A DNA stretch of 64,000 nucleotides, taken from assembly GCA_964404005.1 (NCBI GenBank), contig CAYOIH010000001.1, forward strand, positions 1 through 64,000. The letters run 5' to 3'. The DNA is from XYD1-FULL-39-28 sp964404005. Lineage in GTDB: Bacteria > Patescibacteriota > Minisyncoccia > Minisyncoccales > Staskawiczbacteraceae. Shown in pieces: positions 6,585-15,780 of this stretch. Both the position numbers and the translations under genes were made by a program. Numbering within the stretch: the first letter of the stretch is position 1; every line of letters starts with the position of its first letter. The notes beneath the pieces are model-generated. The model ran no database searches. It was not told the DNA's origin and saw only the letters and a list, made by a program, of their open reading frames with translations.

Positions 6585-8786
6585 ATGGAAGAAGAAGAAA
6601 AAAAAATAGGAAATCATATTGAGAAGGTCCAAAAAAGAGACGGAAGGGTCGTTACTTTTGAGCAGGAAAAAATTGAAGAGGCAATACATAAAGCGGTTGT
6701 TGCAACAAATCAGGGAGATGGCGTAGTTTCTAAAAAAGTTTCCGACAAAGTTGTAAGCCTACTAAATCGCAGATTTAAAAAAGGAGAGGTGCCGAATATT
6801 GAACAGATTCAGGATATTGTTGAAGAGGCGCTGATGTTGGAAGGATTGGTTGAAACAGCCAAGGCGTACGTTTTATATAGAGAACAAAGAAGAAGCATTC
6901 GCGAGGCGGCAAAAGCGGTTGACGATTCTTCAGAAAAAATAGACAGCTATCTCAAAGAGATTGACTGGCAGGTAAAGGAAAACGCAAATATGACTTTTTC
7001 TTTGCAGGGGCTGAACCAGTATGTCGGTTCTTATATTTCTAAAAAATATTGGCTGAACAAAATTTATCCTAAAGAAATAAGGGACGCCGCAGCCAGCGAA
7101 GATTTTCATATTCACAACTTAGAACTTTTGGCTCCTTATTGTGCCGGCTGGGATTTATATGATTTTTTGATAAAAGGTTTTGGCGGAGTTCCGGGTAAAA
7201 TAGAATGTAAGCCCCCAAAACATCTTAGAACTGCTATGGGTCAATTGGTAAACGTTTTGTTTACTTTGCAGGGAGAAACTGCCGGTGCCAATGCTGTCTC
7301 AAATTTTGATACATTATTAGCGCCGTTTATCAGATATGACAAGTTAGATTATAAGCAGGTAAAACAAGTTATGCAGGAATTTTTGTACAGTTGCATGGTG
7401 CCGACGCGCGTTGGTTTCCAAACACCATTTTTAAATGTTTCTTTAGATATTAAACCGCCGTCATTTTTAGCAAAACAGCCCGTGATTATTGGTGGAGAGG
7501 TGCAAAATGAAACCTATGGTGATTTTCAGCCGGAAATGGATATGTTTATCAAGGCCTTTTATGAAGGCTTGATGGAGGGAGATGCATCCGGCAGACCATT
7601 TACTTTTCCAATCCCGACAGTTTCGATCGGAAAAGATTTCGATTGGGATAACCCGAATTTAATAGCAATGTGGGAGGCAACGGCAAAATACGGCGTTAAT
7701 TATTTTTCAAACTTTATTCACTCAGATATGAGCCCAGACGATGCGAGGTCAATGTGTTGCAGGCTTCGCTTAGATAATAGAGAGCTTTATAAAAGGGGTG
7801 GCGGATTATTCGGATCCTCCCCAAAAACCGGATCAATCGGAGTAGTTACAATCAACTTACCAAGAATTGGCTACACCTCTAAAACAAAAACAGAATTTTT
7901 TGAAAAATTAAGCCACTTAATGGAACTAGCGAAAGAGAGCTTGGAAATTAAAAGAAAGGCATTGGACGACTTTATGGAGAAAGGACTTTATCCATATTCC
8001 AGACATTATTTGGAAGAAATGAAAAAAATGAGAAATACCTATTTTGGAAATCATTTCTCAACCATTGGAATTATGGGGATGAACGAGGCTTTGATTAATT
8101 TTTTGGAAGAAGACATCACAACTCCAAAAGGCAGAAAATTTGCAATTGAGATTCTTGATTTTATGAGAGATAAAATGATTAAGTTTCAGGAAGAAACGGG
8201 CAACCTTTATAATTTAGAGGCAACGCCGGGAGAAGGCACAAGCTATAGGCAGGCCAGAACAGATAAAGAAAAATATCCTGACATTGTTACAGCCGGCACG
8301 AAAGAAGTTCCATACTACACAAATTCAAGTCAGTTGCCGGTTGGTTTTACAGACGACGTTTTCCAGGCTCTTGATTTGCAAAATGATATTCAGACAAAAT
8401 ATACAGGCGGAACGGTTTTGCACATATTTTTAGGGGAAAAAATTTCAGATCCCAATATGGCAAAAAATTTAATCAAAAAAATATTTGAAAACTATAGTTT
8501 GCCGTATATTACCCTAACGCCAACATTTTCAATTTGTCCTACGCACGGGTATATTTCCGGCGAACACTTTGAATGTCCCCAGTGTACAATAAAACAACCG
8601 TGTGAGGTTTACTCAAGGGTTGTAGGATATATAAGGCCCGTTCAGCAATGGCACAAAGGTAAGCAGGAAGAATATCGTGAGCGAAAAGAATTTGCCTTGC
8701 CCCAGGAAATGGCAAAAGAAGTTTTGGAAAAAGCATCCTCCTTCGCTGAAGCTACGGCGGACAAGGAAGAAAAAGCCACAGCGTAA
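6585..8786 (+). CDS. nrdD: Anaerobic (class III) ribonucleoside-triphosphate reductase
   Basis: This glycyl-radical enzyme makes deoxynucleotides without oxygen. From the ATG at 6585 the protein has 733 residues. An N-terminal ATP-cone domain (about 10-100) gives allosteric control, and the large catalytic barrel follows. A zinc site is made by CPTH (C651) and CPQC. The radical site is G681 in RVVGYIRPV. I prefer 6585 to the in-frame TTG at 6570, because that codon lies in the T-run of the leader terminator. The last 15 or so residues (SFAEATADKEE...) come from a palindromic element at 8739-8767 and lie beyond the conserved end. nrdG follows downstream. Confidence 0.95.
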   Translation: MEEEEKKIGNHIEKVQKRDGRVVTFEQEKIEEAIHKAVVATNQGDGVVSKKVSDKVVSLLNRRFKKGEVPNIEQIQDIVEEALMLEGLVETAKAYVLYREQRRSIREAAKAVDDSSEKIDSYLKEIDWQVKENANMTFSLQGLNQYVGSYISKKYWLNKIYPKEIRDAAASEDFHIHNLELLAPYCAGWDLYDFLIKGFGGVPGKIECKPPKHLRTAMGQLVNVLFTLQGETAGANAVSNFDTLLAPFIRYDKLDYKQVKQVMQEFLYSCMVPTRVGFQTPFLNVSLDIKPPSFLAKQPVIIGGEVQNETYGDFQPEMDMFIKAFYEGLMEGDASGRPFTFPIPTVSIGKDFDWDNPNLIAMWEATAKYGVNYFSNFIHSDMSPDDARSMCCRLRLDNRELYKRGGGLFGSSPKTGSIGVVTINLPRIGYTSKTKTEFFEKLSHLMELAKESLEIKRKALDDFMEKGLYPYSRHYLEEMKKMRNTYFGNHFSTIGIMGMNEALINFLEEDITTPKGRKFAIEILDFMRDKMIKFQEETGNLYNLEATPGEGTSYRQARTDKEKYPDIVTAGTKEVPYYTNSSQLPVGFTDDVFQALDLQNDIQTKYTGGTVLHIFLGEKISDPNMAKNLIKKIFENYSLPYITLTPTFSICPTHGYISGEHFECPQCTIKQPCEVYSRVVGYIRPVQQWHKGKQEEYRERKEFALPQEMAKEVLEKASSFAEATADKEEKATA
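8739..8767 (+). repeat. Palindromic element forming the nrdD C-terminus
   Basis: The element starts TCCTTCGCTGAAGC and ends GGCGGACAAGGA. The TCCTT and AAGGA ends are complementary. It is read in frame as SFAEATADKE and adds a tail just before the stop codon. Confidence 0.65.
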
Positions 8787-8796
8787 AACTAAAAAT

Positions 8797-8826
8797 AAAA
8801 ACCACTTTATTCAGAAGCGGTTTTTT
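8797..8826 (+). terminator. Intrinsic terminator after nrdD
   Basis: AAAACC-A-CTT pairs with AAG-C-GGTTTT with a single A/C mismatch, followed by six T residues. Because nrdG begins 15 nt later, this may reduce rather than abolish read-through. Confidence 0.6.
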
Positions 8827-8840
8827 GTTAATATAAATTC

Positions 8841-9569
8841 ATGATTATTGCCGGACTGCAGAAAACAACTCTAATTGACTATCCAAAAAAAGTTGCCTGT
8901 ACTGTTTTTTTGACCGGGTGCAATTTCAGGTGTCCGTGGTGTTATTCTTCGGAGCTGGTTTTGCCCGCAAAAATTGTAAAACAGCCGAGAATTGAAGAGA
9001 AAGATTTTTTTGATTTTTTAAGGACAAGGCAGGGTTTATTGGACGGAGTTGTAATTTGTGGGGGAGAGCCGACAATAAATAAAGATCTACCCCAGTTTAT
9101 AGAAAAAATAAAAAAATTAGGTTATCTGGTAAAATTGGATACTAACGGCTCAAACCCGAAAATGCTGAAAGATCTGGTAAATACAAAGTTGGTTGATTAT
9201 GTTGCAATGGATATTAAAACAAAGGGAGAGAGTCCAGTTTACCAAAATCTTATGACAGAGGGAATTATAATAGATAATATAAAAGAAAGCGTTGAATTTC
9301 TAAAGGCCCATTCGACAGGCTCAGGGCAAACCTGCGGGTTTGATTTTGAATTTCGCACAACAGTTGTAAATACTATTCACGTAAAAGAAGATTTTTTGGA
9401 AATCGCGAAATGGATTGGAGGGCCGGGTGTTAAATATTATTTACAAAATTTCAGAGCTGAAAAAACAATTGACCCGGAATTTGAAAAAGTAGAACCGTTC
9501 AAGCAGGCATTTTTAGAGGAAATAGTAAAAGAAATTTCTCCTTATTTTGAAGAGTGCAAAGCGAGATGA
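8841..9569 (+). CDS. nrdG: Anaerobic ribonucleotide reductase activating protein
   Basis: This radical-SAM enzyme uses a 4Fe-4S cluster and S-adenosylmethionine to place the glycyl radical on NrdD. The cluster motif is C27-NFR-C31-PW-C34. At 242 residues it is of the longer, PflA-like type. A family A element at 9307-9327 adds the peptide HSTGSGQ between the barrel and the FEFRTTVV strand. The gene lies directly after nrdD, its partner, and its stop overlaps the start of comEC (ATGA). Confidence 0.93.
   Translation: MIIAGLQKTTLIDYPKKVACTVFLTGCNFRCPWCYSSELVLPAKIVKQPRIEEKDFFDFLRTRQGLLDGVVICGGEPTINKDLPQFIEKIKKLGYLVKLDTNGSNPKMLKDLVNTKLVDYVAMDIKTKGESPVYQNLMTEGIIIDNIKESVEFLKAHSTGSGQTCGFDFEFRTTVVNTIHVKEDFLEIAKWIGGPGVKYYLQNFRAEKTIDPEFEKVEPFKQAFLEEIVKEISPYFEECKAR
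9307..9327 (+). repeat. Family A palindrome in nrdG
   Basis: CCCATTCGACAGGCTCAGGGC is family A with a 1-nt insertion and one substitution. It is translated in frame as HSTGSGQ. Confidence 0.75.
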
Positions 9570-11077
9570 CTTCGTCTAAGATATTATTTTTTCTTTGTAT
9601 CGCGTTTGTTGTTGGAATATTTTTTGAGTCTTTGGTAAAAATTCCCCAAATTTTTGTTTGTGGGATTTTATTTATCGGAATTTTGCTAATTTTTTCATCA
9701 TTCGTAATCCGCGAGAATCCGTTATTAAGCCGTGTAAATCTGTTAGTCGCAGGATTCTGTCTTTTATTTTTAATTATAGGAATCCTGCGACTCCAGATTT
9801 TTGAATTTAATATCTCAAATGACAAATTAAGCCAGTTAAACGGAAAAGGTGAAATTACGATTAGCGGAACAATATGCAAAGAGCCGGATGTAAGGGACAC
9901 GTCGCAAAAATTAACGGTATGCGCCCAAGGAAGCGAGGTTTTGGTGACTACGAACAGGTATCCCGAATACAAATATTTAGATGAAATAAAAATTACGGGA
10001 AAACTTGAGGAGCCGATGGAGACCGAAGATTTTAGTTATAAAAATTATTTATTGAAAGATCATATTTATTCTGTGATAGGCTTTCCTAAAATTGAAGTGT
10101 CGGGCAAAGCCAGCGAAGACCCGTTCTCCGCTATTTATTCTGGGATATTATTTTTAAAACAAAAAATAAGGCAAAGCATACAGAATAATTTTTTGCCTCC
10201 ACAAAGCTCTGTATTGCAGGGGATTATTTTGGGAGACAAAAGCGCGGTAGGGCAGAATATCAAGGATAAATTTAAAAACACAGGTCTAAGCCACGTGATT
10301 GCGGTTTCCGGCATGCATATTGTCATATTAAGTTCTATTGTAATGTCATTTTTGCTGTTTTTGGGTTTATGGAGAAGGCAGGCATTTTATGGAGCAGTAG
10401 TTTTTATTTGTATTTATGTTGTTTTAACCGGTTTGCCTCCGTCCGGATTGAGGGCTGGAATTATGGGCATAATTTATTTATCAGGCCAGGCGCTGGGCAG
10501 GCAGACAATGAGCTCAAGAATAATTATTTTAGCAGCGGCATTAATGCTTTTATTCAATCCTTTGCTTCTGATTTATGACGTCGGATTTCAGCTTTCGTTT
10601 TTAGCTGTTTTGGGCTTAATATATTTTGAACCGGCCATAAGAAATTTTATAAAATTTTTAGCAGACAGGTTTTTTAAGTTAAAAATCAGCGAAAAATACG
10701 AAAGCGTCCTTATGGTGCTTACCGCCACAATATCTGCCCAAGTTTTTACTTTACCGATTATAATTTACAATTTTGGGAATATTTCTTTCATTTCTCCTGT
10801 GACTAATATATTAATCGTGCCGATTATTTATTATCTGATGTTTTTTGGGCTTTTATCTTCTGTGGCAGGAATAATTTGGGGGTTTTTGGGTTGGTTGCTG
10901 TCTTTGCCGTGCTATTTTTTGATGACGTATTTTTTATGGGTGATTAATATTTTTGACAAGCCATGGTCGCATAAAATTATTTCAAATGTTTCCTGGGTTT
11001 GGCTTCCGATTTCTTATTTAATTATTGGCTTTACTACTTGGATTTTGAACAAGAAGTTTGTTCAGAAAATAGTCTAA
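9566..11077 (+). CDS. comEC: ComEC/Rec2-type DNA uptake channel without its C-terminal domain
   Basis: ComEC forms the inner-membrane channel for single-stranded DNA in natural transformation. From the ATG at 9566, which overlaps the nrdG stop as ATGA, the protein has 503 residues. Two or three membrane segments and a soluble OB-like domain (DUF4131, about 65-160) come first. The competence domain follows, with the GLSHVIAVSGMHIVIL signature (about 235-250) and several more membrane segments. It ends after the membrane region, so the metallo-beta-lactamase-like nuclease domain found in longer ComEC proteins is absent. A start at GTG 9554 is possible but less likely. Confidence 0.9.
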   Translation: MTSSKILFFLCIAFVVGIFFESLVKIPQIFVCGILFIGILLIFSSFVIRENPLLSRVNLLVAGFCLLFLIIGILRLQIFEFNISNDKLSQLNGKGEITISGTICKEPDVRDTSQKLTVCAQGSEVLVTTNRYPEYKYLDEIKITGKLEEPMETEDFSYKNYLLKDHIYSVIGFPKIEVSGKASEDPFSAIYSGILFLKQKIRQSIQNNFLPPQSSVLQGIILGDKSAVGQNIKDKFKNTGLSHVIAVSGMHIVILSSIVMSFLLFLGLWRRQAFYGAVVFICIYVVLTGLPPSGLRAGIMGIIYLSGQALGRQTMSSRIIILAAALMLLFNPLLLIYDVGFQLSFLAVLGLIYFEPAIRNFIKFLADRFFKLKISEKYESVLMVLTATISAQVFTLPIIIYNFGNISFISPVTNILIVPIIYYLMFFGLLSSVAGIIWGFLGWLLSLPCYFLMTYFLWVINIFDKPWSHKIISNVSWVWLPISYLIIGFTTWILNKKFVQKIV

Positions 11078-11151
11078 GATTATATTATTAGTAGCTCTTT
11101 GGGGCTTTAAATATGGCCTATTAAAATGTATAATTGTATAATAATATAATA

Positions 11152-12465
11152 ATGGAAAATCAAAAAAATTTATTAAATACCGGCAAGGCCTGGATTGTGG
11201 CGGCAGATATGGGCTATGGCCACCAAAGGACAGCTTACCCTTTAAGGGACATCGCTTTCGGGGGTAAGGTGATTTGCGCCAATAGCTATCGGGGCATTCC
11301 CAAAAAAGATAAAAAATTCTGGCAGAAAACGCGATTTTTATATGAGTTTATTTCGAGATTCAAAAGAATTCCCCTCTTAGGAGATTTTGCTTTTTCAATT
11401 TTAGACAAGTTTCAGAAAATTTTAATTTATTATCCCAAAAGGGATTTATCCAGGCCGGATATCGCCCTAAGGAATATTTTTTATTTTATCAGAAATGGCT
11501 GGGGAAAGGATTTAATTGAAAGATTTAAAAAAAATTCTATACCGTTAATTTCCACTTTTTTTACACCGGCTTTTATGGCAGAGGCTTTCAATTATCCGAA
11601 TGATATTTATTGCGTTATATGCGATGCTGATGTTTCAAGGGCATGGGCGCCGTTAGACCCCAAAAAGAGCAAGATTAAATATTTTGTTCCCAATACCTGG
11701 ACGCGCGACAGGCTAAAGCTTTATGGAGTAAGTCCTGAACACATTTTTTTGACAGGATACCCGTTGCCGAAAGAAAATATCGGAGAAAATCTGGAAATTT
11801 TGAAGGAAGATATGAGGCGCCGAATTATAAATTTGGACCCCAATAAAAAGTACAGAAAACTATACGAGCCTTTAATTAAAGGTATTTTAGGCAAATTACC
11901 GGAAAAATCAGACCATCCTTTAACTATAATGTTTTCTATAGGAGGGGCTGGGGCGCAGAAAGAAATCCCACTAAATGCGATAAACAGCCTGAAGAAAAGT
12001 ATAAAAAATAGAAAATTAAGGTTTATTATAGCCGTCGGTGTAAGAGAAGAATTGAGAAAATATTTTGCAGAAAATATAAAGGACTTGAAATTAGACGGCT
12101 GGGTTCATATTTTATCCGGCATAACAACAGATGAATATTTCAAAACTTTTAATGAGGCCTTGAGAGAGACGGATGTTTTATGGACAAAACCGTCTGAACT
12201 TTCTTTTTATGCAGGGTTGGGCATTCCTATAATTATGGCTCCAACAATCGGTTCGCAGGAGGATTTTAATAAAAAATGGCTGTTGCACGTTGGCGCCGGC
12301 GTTGCGCAGGAAAATCCAAAATACGCCGAGCAATGGTTTTACGATTCGTTAAATTCCGGTGATTTGGCCGAAGTTGCTGTGCAGGGCTTTGTAGAAATAG
12401 AAAAAATGGGCGCATATAATATAGAAAAAATAATAAGATCCAATATGTACCATAACAAAACATAA
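11152..12465 (+). CDS. GT-B fold glycosyltransferase-like protein
   Basis: The 437-residue protein has the two-domain layout of GT-B enzymes of the MurG/diacylglycerol glucosyltransferase type. The N-terminal segment AADMGYGHQRTAYPL matches the acceptor-side loop GxGH, and the C-terminal half has a nucleotide-binding region (FSIGGAGAQKE, then LWTKPSELSFYAGLGIPIIMAP). The donor and acceptor are unknown. A lipid acceptor is likely by analogy. I choose the ATG at 11152. A TTG at 11134 adds six residues but lies in an AT-rich promoter-like stretch. The glycosidase-like gene starts 1 nt after its stop, so the two are coupled. Confidence 0.75.
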   Translation: MENQKNLLNTGKAWIVAADMGYGHQRTAYPLRDIAFGGKVICANSYRGIPKKDKKFWQKTRFLYEFISRFKRIPLLGDFAFSILDKFQKILIYYPKRDLSRPDIALRNIFYFIRNGWGKDLIERFKKNSIPLISTFFTPAFMAEAFNYPNDIYCVICDADVSRAWAPLDPKKSKIKYFVPNTWTRDRLKLYGVSPEHIFLTGYPLPKENIGENLEILKEDMRRRIINLDPNKKYRKLYEPLIKGILGKLPEKSDHPLTIMFSIGGAGAQKEIPLNAINSLKKSIKNRKLRFIIAVGVREELRKYFAENIKDLKLDGWVHILSGITTDEYFKTFNEALRETDVLWTKPSELSFYAGLGIPIIMAPTIGSQEDFNKKWLLHVGAGVAQENPKYAEQWFYDSLNSGDLAEVAVQGFVEIEKMGAYNIEKIIRSNMYHNKT

Positions 12466-12466
12466 A

Positions 12467-13492
12467 ATGAGAAAAAAAACAAAAATGATTATAATTTTTT
12501 TACTAATAATTATAGCCACGCTGGCAGTTGTTTTTTGCTATTTTTTTGCAGGAAAAGCGCCCGTGTCCCAAAATATCACATGGGGCGTTGATTTTTCCCA
12601 GATGCAGGCAGAATCTTTAAAACTGAACTGGAAAGAAGCCTATTTGTCTATAATTGACGATTTGGGCGCAAAAAATATAAAACTTCACACACAGTGGGAT
12701 TGGGTTGAAGGCAAGCAAGATAAATATTACTTTAACGATATCGACTGGCAATTAGCCGAGGCAAAAAATAACGGAGTTAAGATTATTTATGTTTTAGGCC
12801 TAAAAAGCGGGCGCTGGCCGGAGTGCCACATCCCGGCATGGGCATCTTCTCTGGCAAAAGACCAACAGCAGGAGAAATTATTAAAATATATAAAAACAGT
12901 TGTTTTGAGATATAAAGATAATCCCGCGATTATCAATTGGCAGGTGGAAAACGAGCCTCTTTTTAAGTTCGGCACTTGCCCGGATTGGTACTACGACGGC
13001 GGAAAGTTTTTGGCACAGGAAGTGGCGTTAGTCAAATTTTTAGATCCGTCAAGGCCGGTTATTATTTCCGACTCCGGCGAGCAGTCTAACTGGTTTGGCG
13101 CGGCTAAAATAGCAGATATAGTGGGCATCACAATGTATAGGGAAGTTTGGGCGCACGTAGCAGACGGCTGGGGGTTTTATTTAAAATCGTTTTTATCTCC
13201 GGTGACCTATTGGCGCAAGGCCCTTCTTATACAAAAATTATTCAACAAAAGCGTAATTTGCATAGAATTGCAGGCAGAGCCATGGGCTTCAAAACCGTTT
13301 TATGATGTTCCGCTGTTAGAACAGGCAAAAACCATGAATCCGGAAATATTCGGAAAGAATGTTGAGTACGCAAAAGAAACAGGATTGGACAAAGTTTATA
13401 TGTGGGGAGTAGAATGGTGGTACTGGATGAAAACGACCCAAAACCAGTCACAGATTTGGGATAGTGCAAAAGCTTTATTTAACACTAAGTAA
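12467..13492 (+). CDS. Membrane-anchored glycoside-hydrolase-like TIM-barrel protein
   Basis: The 341-residue protein has one N-terminal membrane segment (residues 7-28) and then a secreted barrel resembling clan GH-A glycosidases. The acid/base Glu is probably in NWQVENEPLF (about residue 162), and the nucleophile Glu in CIELQAEPW (about 266). Both are at the expected strand ends. The substrate cannot be read from the sequence. It lies between two glycosyltransferases, so it may trim or rearrange a surface glycan rather than feed on polysaccharide. Confidence 0.75.
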   Translation: MRKKTKMIIIFLLIIIATLAVVFCYFFAGKAPVSQNITWGVDFSQMQAESLKLNWKEAYLSIIDDLGAKNIKLHTQWDWVEGKQDKYYFNDIDWQLAEAKNNGVKIIYVLGLKSGRWPECHIPAWASSLAKDQQQEKLLKYIKTVVLRYKDNPAIINWQVENEPLFKFGTCPDWYYDGGKFLAQEVALVKFLDPSRPVIISDSGEQSNWFGAAKIADIVGITMYREVWAHVADGWGFYLKSFLSPVTYWRKALLIQKLFNKSVICIELQAEPWASKPFYDVPLLEQAKTMNPEIFGKNVEYAKETGLDKVYMWGVEWWYWMKTTQNQSQIWDSAKALFNTK

Positions 13493-13493
13493 A

Positions 13494-14213
13494 ATGTTGT
13501 CTATAATTATTCCATCGTTAAATGAGGAAAAATATTTGCCACTGCTTTTAGAATCAATAAAAAAGCAGGGATTTTCTGATTATGAAATTATTTTGGCTGA
13601 TGCCGGATCAACAGATAAAACAGCGGAGATTGCAAAAAAATATAGCTGTATAATTACGCCCGGAGGATTGCCCGGCAAGGGTAGAAACAATGGGGCTAAA
13701 ATCGCCAAAGGGGATTTGCTGTTTTTTATAGATGCAGACACCGTTATGCCGGATAATTCCCTTAAAAAAAGTTTAGCCGAGTTTAACGAAAGAAAACTTG
13801 AAATTGCCAGTTTTTGTTTAGTTTCGCTTCCTAAAAGTAAATTTTCATCCTTTCTTTTAAATATTTTTTACAACCAGCCCATTGTTTTATTGGAGAGCGC
13901 ATTACCGCATGCTGCCATGGGAATTTTAATCAAAAAAGATATTTTTGAAAAAATCGGAGGATTTGACGAAGATGTCAAGCTGGCAGAAGACCATTATTTA
14001 GCGAGGCGCGCCACAGGGGGATTTAAAGCAAAATTTGGGATTATAAAATCTACAGAATTATTTGTTTCAGATAGAAGATTTAAAACAGACGGCTGGTTTT
14101 CAACCGGTATAAAATTTTTTCTTTGCGAATTGCACATGATATTTTTAGGTCCGGTGAAATCCGACATTTTTAGATATAAATTCGGCCACTACAAAGAAAA
14201 GACCAAAAGTTAA
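13494..14213 (+). CDS. Family 2 glycosyltransferase
   Basis: A GT-A fold transferase of 239 residues. The nucleotide-sugar motifs are IIIPSLNEEKYLP at the N-terminus, ADAGSTDKT, and the metal-binding DAD in FFIDADTVMP. The acceptor-side EDH (LAEDHYLARR) is also present. The ATG at 13494, 1 nt after the previous stop, matches the family start. An upstream in-frame start inside the previous gene is unlikely. The substrate is unknown. With the two genes before it, it forms a small glycan-related operon. Confidence 0.85.
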   Translation: MLSIIIPSLNEEKYLPLLLESIKKQGFSDYEIILADAGSTDKTAEIAKKYSCIITPGGLPGKGRNNGAKIAKGDLLFFIDADTVMPDNSLKKSLAEFNERKLEIASFCLVSLPKSKFSSFLLNIFYNQPIVLLESALPHAAMGILIKKDIFEKIGGFDEDVKLAEDHYLARRATGGFKAKFGIIKSTELFVSDRRFKTDGWFSTGIKFFLCELHMIFLGPVKSDIFRYKFGHYKEKTKS

Positions 14214-14239
14214 TTTTTATTTTATTAATTTTTTTATTT

Positions 14240-15529
14240 ATGCAGTACAATTTTTCAGCGCCAGACATAAAAGGTATTAAAAATAAAATCGTAAAAGTTA
14301 TAAAAAACAGAAAACTGTGGGCGGGAGTGGGCTTGGTTATAATAGGATGCGTGGCAGGTATAGCAGTTTTTCATTATTTCCCGTCTCAAACAGACGCGTT
14401 TTTGCAATATTTTCAAATGCCGGCAACCCAGATTTCTAAAACTACCGGCCAGCCGACGGCAAACCAGTATGTTTCAAGCGTTTCTTATGAGCAGGCGGTA
14501 ATTGACGCGGCAAAAAATGTTTCGCCCTCTGTTGTTAGTATTGTGATTTCAAAAAATGTTCCTGTCTATGAGCAACAATTTGTAAATCCGTTTGGCGAAA
14601 CATTTCCGGAGTTTAATTTTCAGATTCCTCAACAGGTGCAAAACGGAACGAAATACCAGGAAGTCGGAGCCGGCTCAGGTTTTATAGTTTCAGTAGACGG
14701 TTTGGTTTTAACAAACAAGCACGTTGTATCTGACAGTAAAGCAGATTACACCGTTTTTACAAATGACGGACAAAAATATCCGGCAAAAGTTTTGGCGTTA
14801 GACCCCGTGCAGGATTTGGCTGTTATAAAAATAGAACCGCAAGAAGGAAAAACGTTTCAAGCAGTGACGTTGGGAGATTCTGACGGCGTGCAGATAGGCC
14901 AAACGGCAATTGCTATTGGAAACGCGCTGGGGCAATTTTCCAACACAGTTTCTGTGGGCGTGGTTTCCGGTCTTGAAAGGACAATTTCCGCTTCCGACCA
15001 AGTCGGTTCGTTTTTTGAAACATTGGAAAATATTATTCAGACAGACGCGGCAATTAACGCGGGAAATTCCGGAGGGCCCTTATTAAATCTGAAAGGTGAG
15101 GTTATTGGGATTGATACTGCCATGGCGCAAGGAGCCCAGGATATTGGTTTTGCAATACCGATTAATATGGCAAAAAAAGATATAGAGCAGGTTAAGGCAA
15201 CAAACAAAATTGTTTACCCGTTTTTAGGAGTAAGATATGTTCTGGTTGATGACCAAGTAAAACAAAAATATAATTTGTCTGTAGATTACGGGGCTTTGGT
15301 TCTAAAAGGAAGCAAGGGAGAGGTGGCTGTGACTTCGGGGTCTGCGGCAGAAAAAGCCGGCGTAAAAGAAAACGACATTATTTTGGAATTAAACGGGCAA
15401 AAGATTACTAAAGACAGTTCTCTTTCAAACATGCTTTTAAATTATAACCCAGGCGACACGGTTTCCTTAAAAATTTTGCGCGACGGAGAGGAGACGAATA
15501 TAGACGTTGTGCTGGGCGAGAGGAGTTAG
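14240..15529 (+). CDS. htrA: HtrA/DegP-family serine protease
   Basis: This envelope quality-control protease has 429 residues. An N-terminal anchor (about 28-48) is followed by a trypsin-like domain with the triad His in TNKHVV (about 158), Asp in VQDLAVIKI (about 190) and Ser in GNSGGPL (about 276). One PDZ domain (about 325-425) includes AEKAGVKENDIILELNGQKI. The order and length are those of a single-PDZ HtrA. It stands alone and is followed by a terminator and the heat-shock promoter of clpB. Confidence 0.94.
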   Translation: MQYNFSAPDIKGIKNKIVKVIKNRKLWAGVGLVIIGCVAGIAVFHYFPSQTDAFLQYFQMPATQISKTTGQPTANQYVSSVSYEQAVIDAAKNVSPSVVSIVISKNVPVYEQQFVNPFGETFPEFNFQIPQQVQNGTKYQEVGAGSGFIVSVDGLVLTNKHVVSDSKADYTVFTNDGQKYPAKVLALDPVQDLAVIKIEPQEGKTFQAVTLGDSDGVQIGQTAIAIGNALGQFSNTVSVGVVSGLERTISASDQVGSFFETLENIIQTDAAINAGNSGGPLLNLKGEVIGIDTAMAQGAQDIGFAIPINMAKKDIEQVKATNKIVYPFLGVRYVLVDDQVKQKYNLSVDYGALVLKGSKGEVAVTSGSAAEKAGVKENDIILELNGQKITKDSSLSNMLLNYNPGDTVSLKILRDGEETNIDVVLGERS

Positions 15530-15550
15530 TAAAATTTATATTATAAGCTA

Positions 15551-15584
15551 AAAAAAGCAGGCTGTTATGATGGTCTGTTTTTTA
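15551..15584 (+). terminator. Probable intrinsic terminator after htrA
   Basis: AAAA-g-CAGGC pairs with GTCTGTTTT (one bulged G, one wobble pair), followed by a T-rich tract. The stem is modest. Confidence 0.5.
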
Positions 15585-15603
15585 TTTTTGTGGGGACATT
15601 GAG

Positions 15604-15641
15604 TTATCACTCTTGACTTGAGAGTGCTATTGATTTATCAT
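15604..15641 (+). promoter_or_regulatory. CIRCE operator overlapping the clpB promoter
   Basis: TTATCACTC (15604-15612), a 9-bp spacer and GAGTGCTAT (15622-15630) match the CIRCE consensus TTAGCACTC-N9-GAGTGCTAA at 16 of 18 positions. This is the binding site of the heat-shock repressor HrcA. The spacer contains a -35 box, TTGACT (15613-15618), and TATCAT (15636-15641) follows after 17 bp, so bound HrcA would block the promoter directly. Confidence 0.85.
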
Positions 15642-15691
15642 AAAGTTTGAGCTAAAATAGAAATATAAAACGTAATAATAATATTGAATCA

Positions 15692-15780
15692 CCCTTCGGC
15701 AAGCTCAGGGCGCTTCGACTCCGCAAATTAAATACTTGCGCTGAGCGGAGCCTGAGTCAGACGAAGGCGGAGTCGAAGCG
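15692..15780. repeat. Composite palindromic element in the clpB leader
   Basis: A family A copy (CCCTTCGGCAAGCTCAGGGC, 15692-15711) abuts a larger inverted repeat with perfect 14-bp arms, CGCTTCGACTCCGC (15711-15724) and GCGGAGTCGAAGCG (15767-15780). The right arm contains GGAG (15769-15772), 7 nt before the GTG start of clpB, and its last base is the first base of that start codon. Confidence 0.8.
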
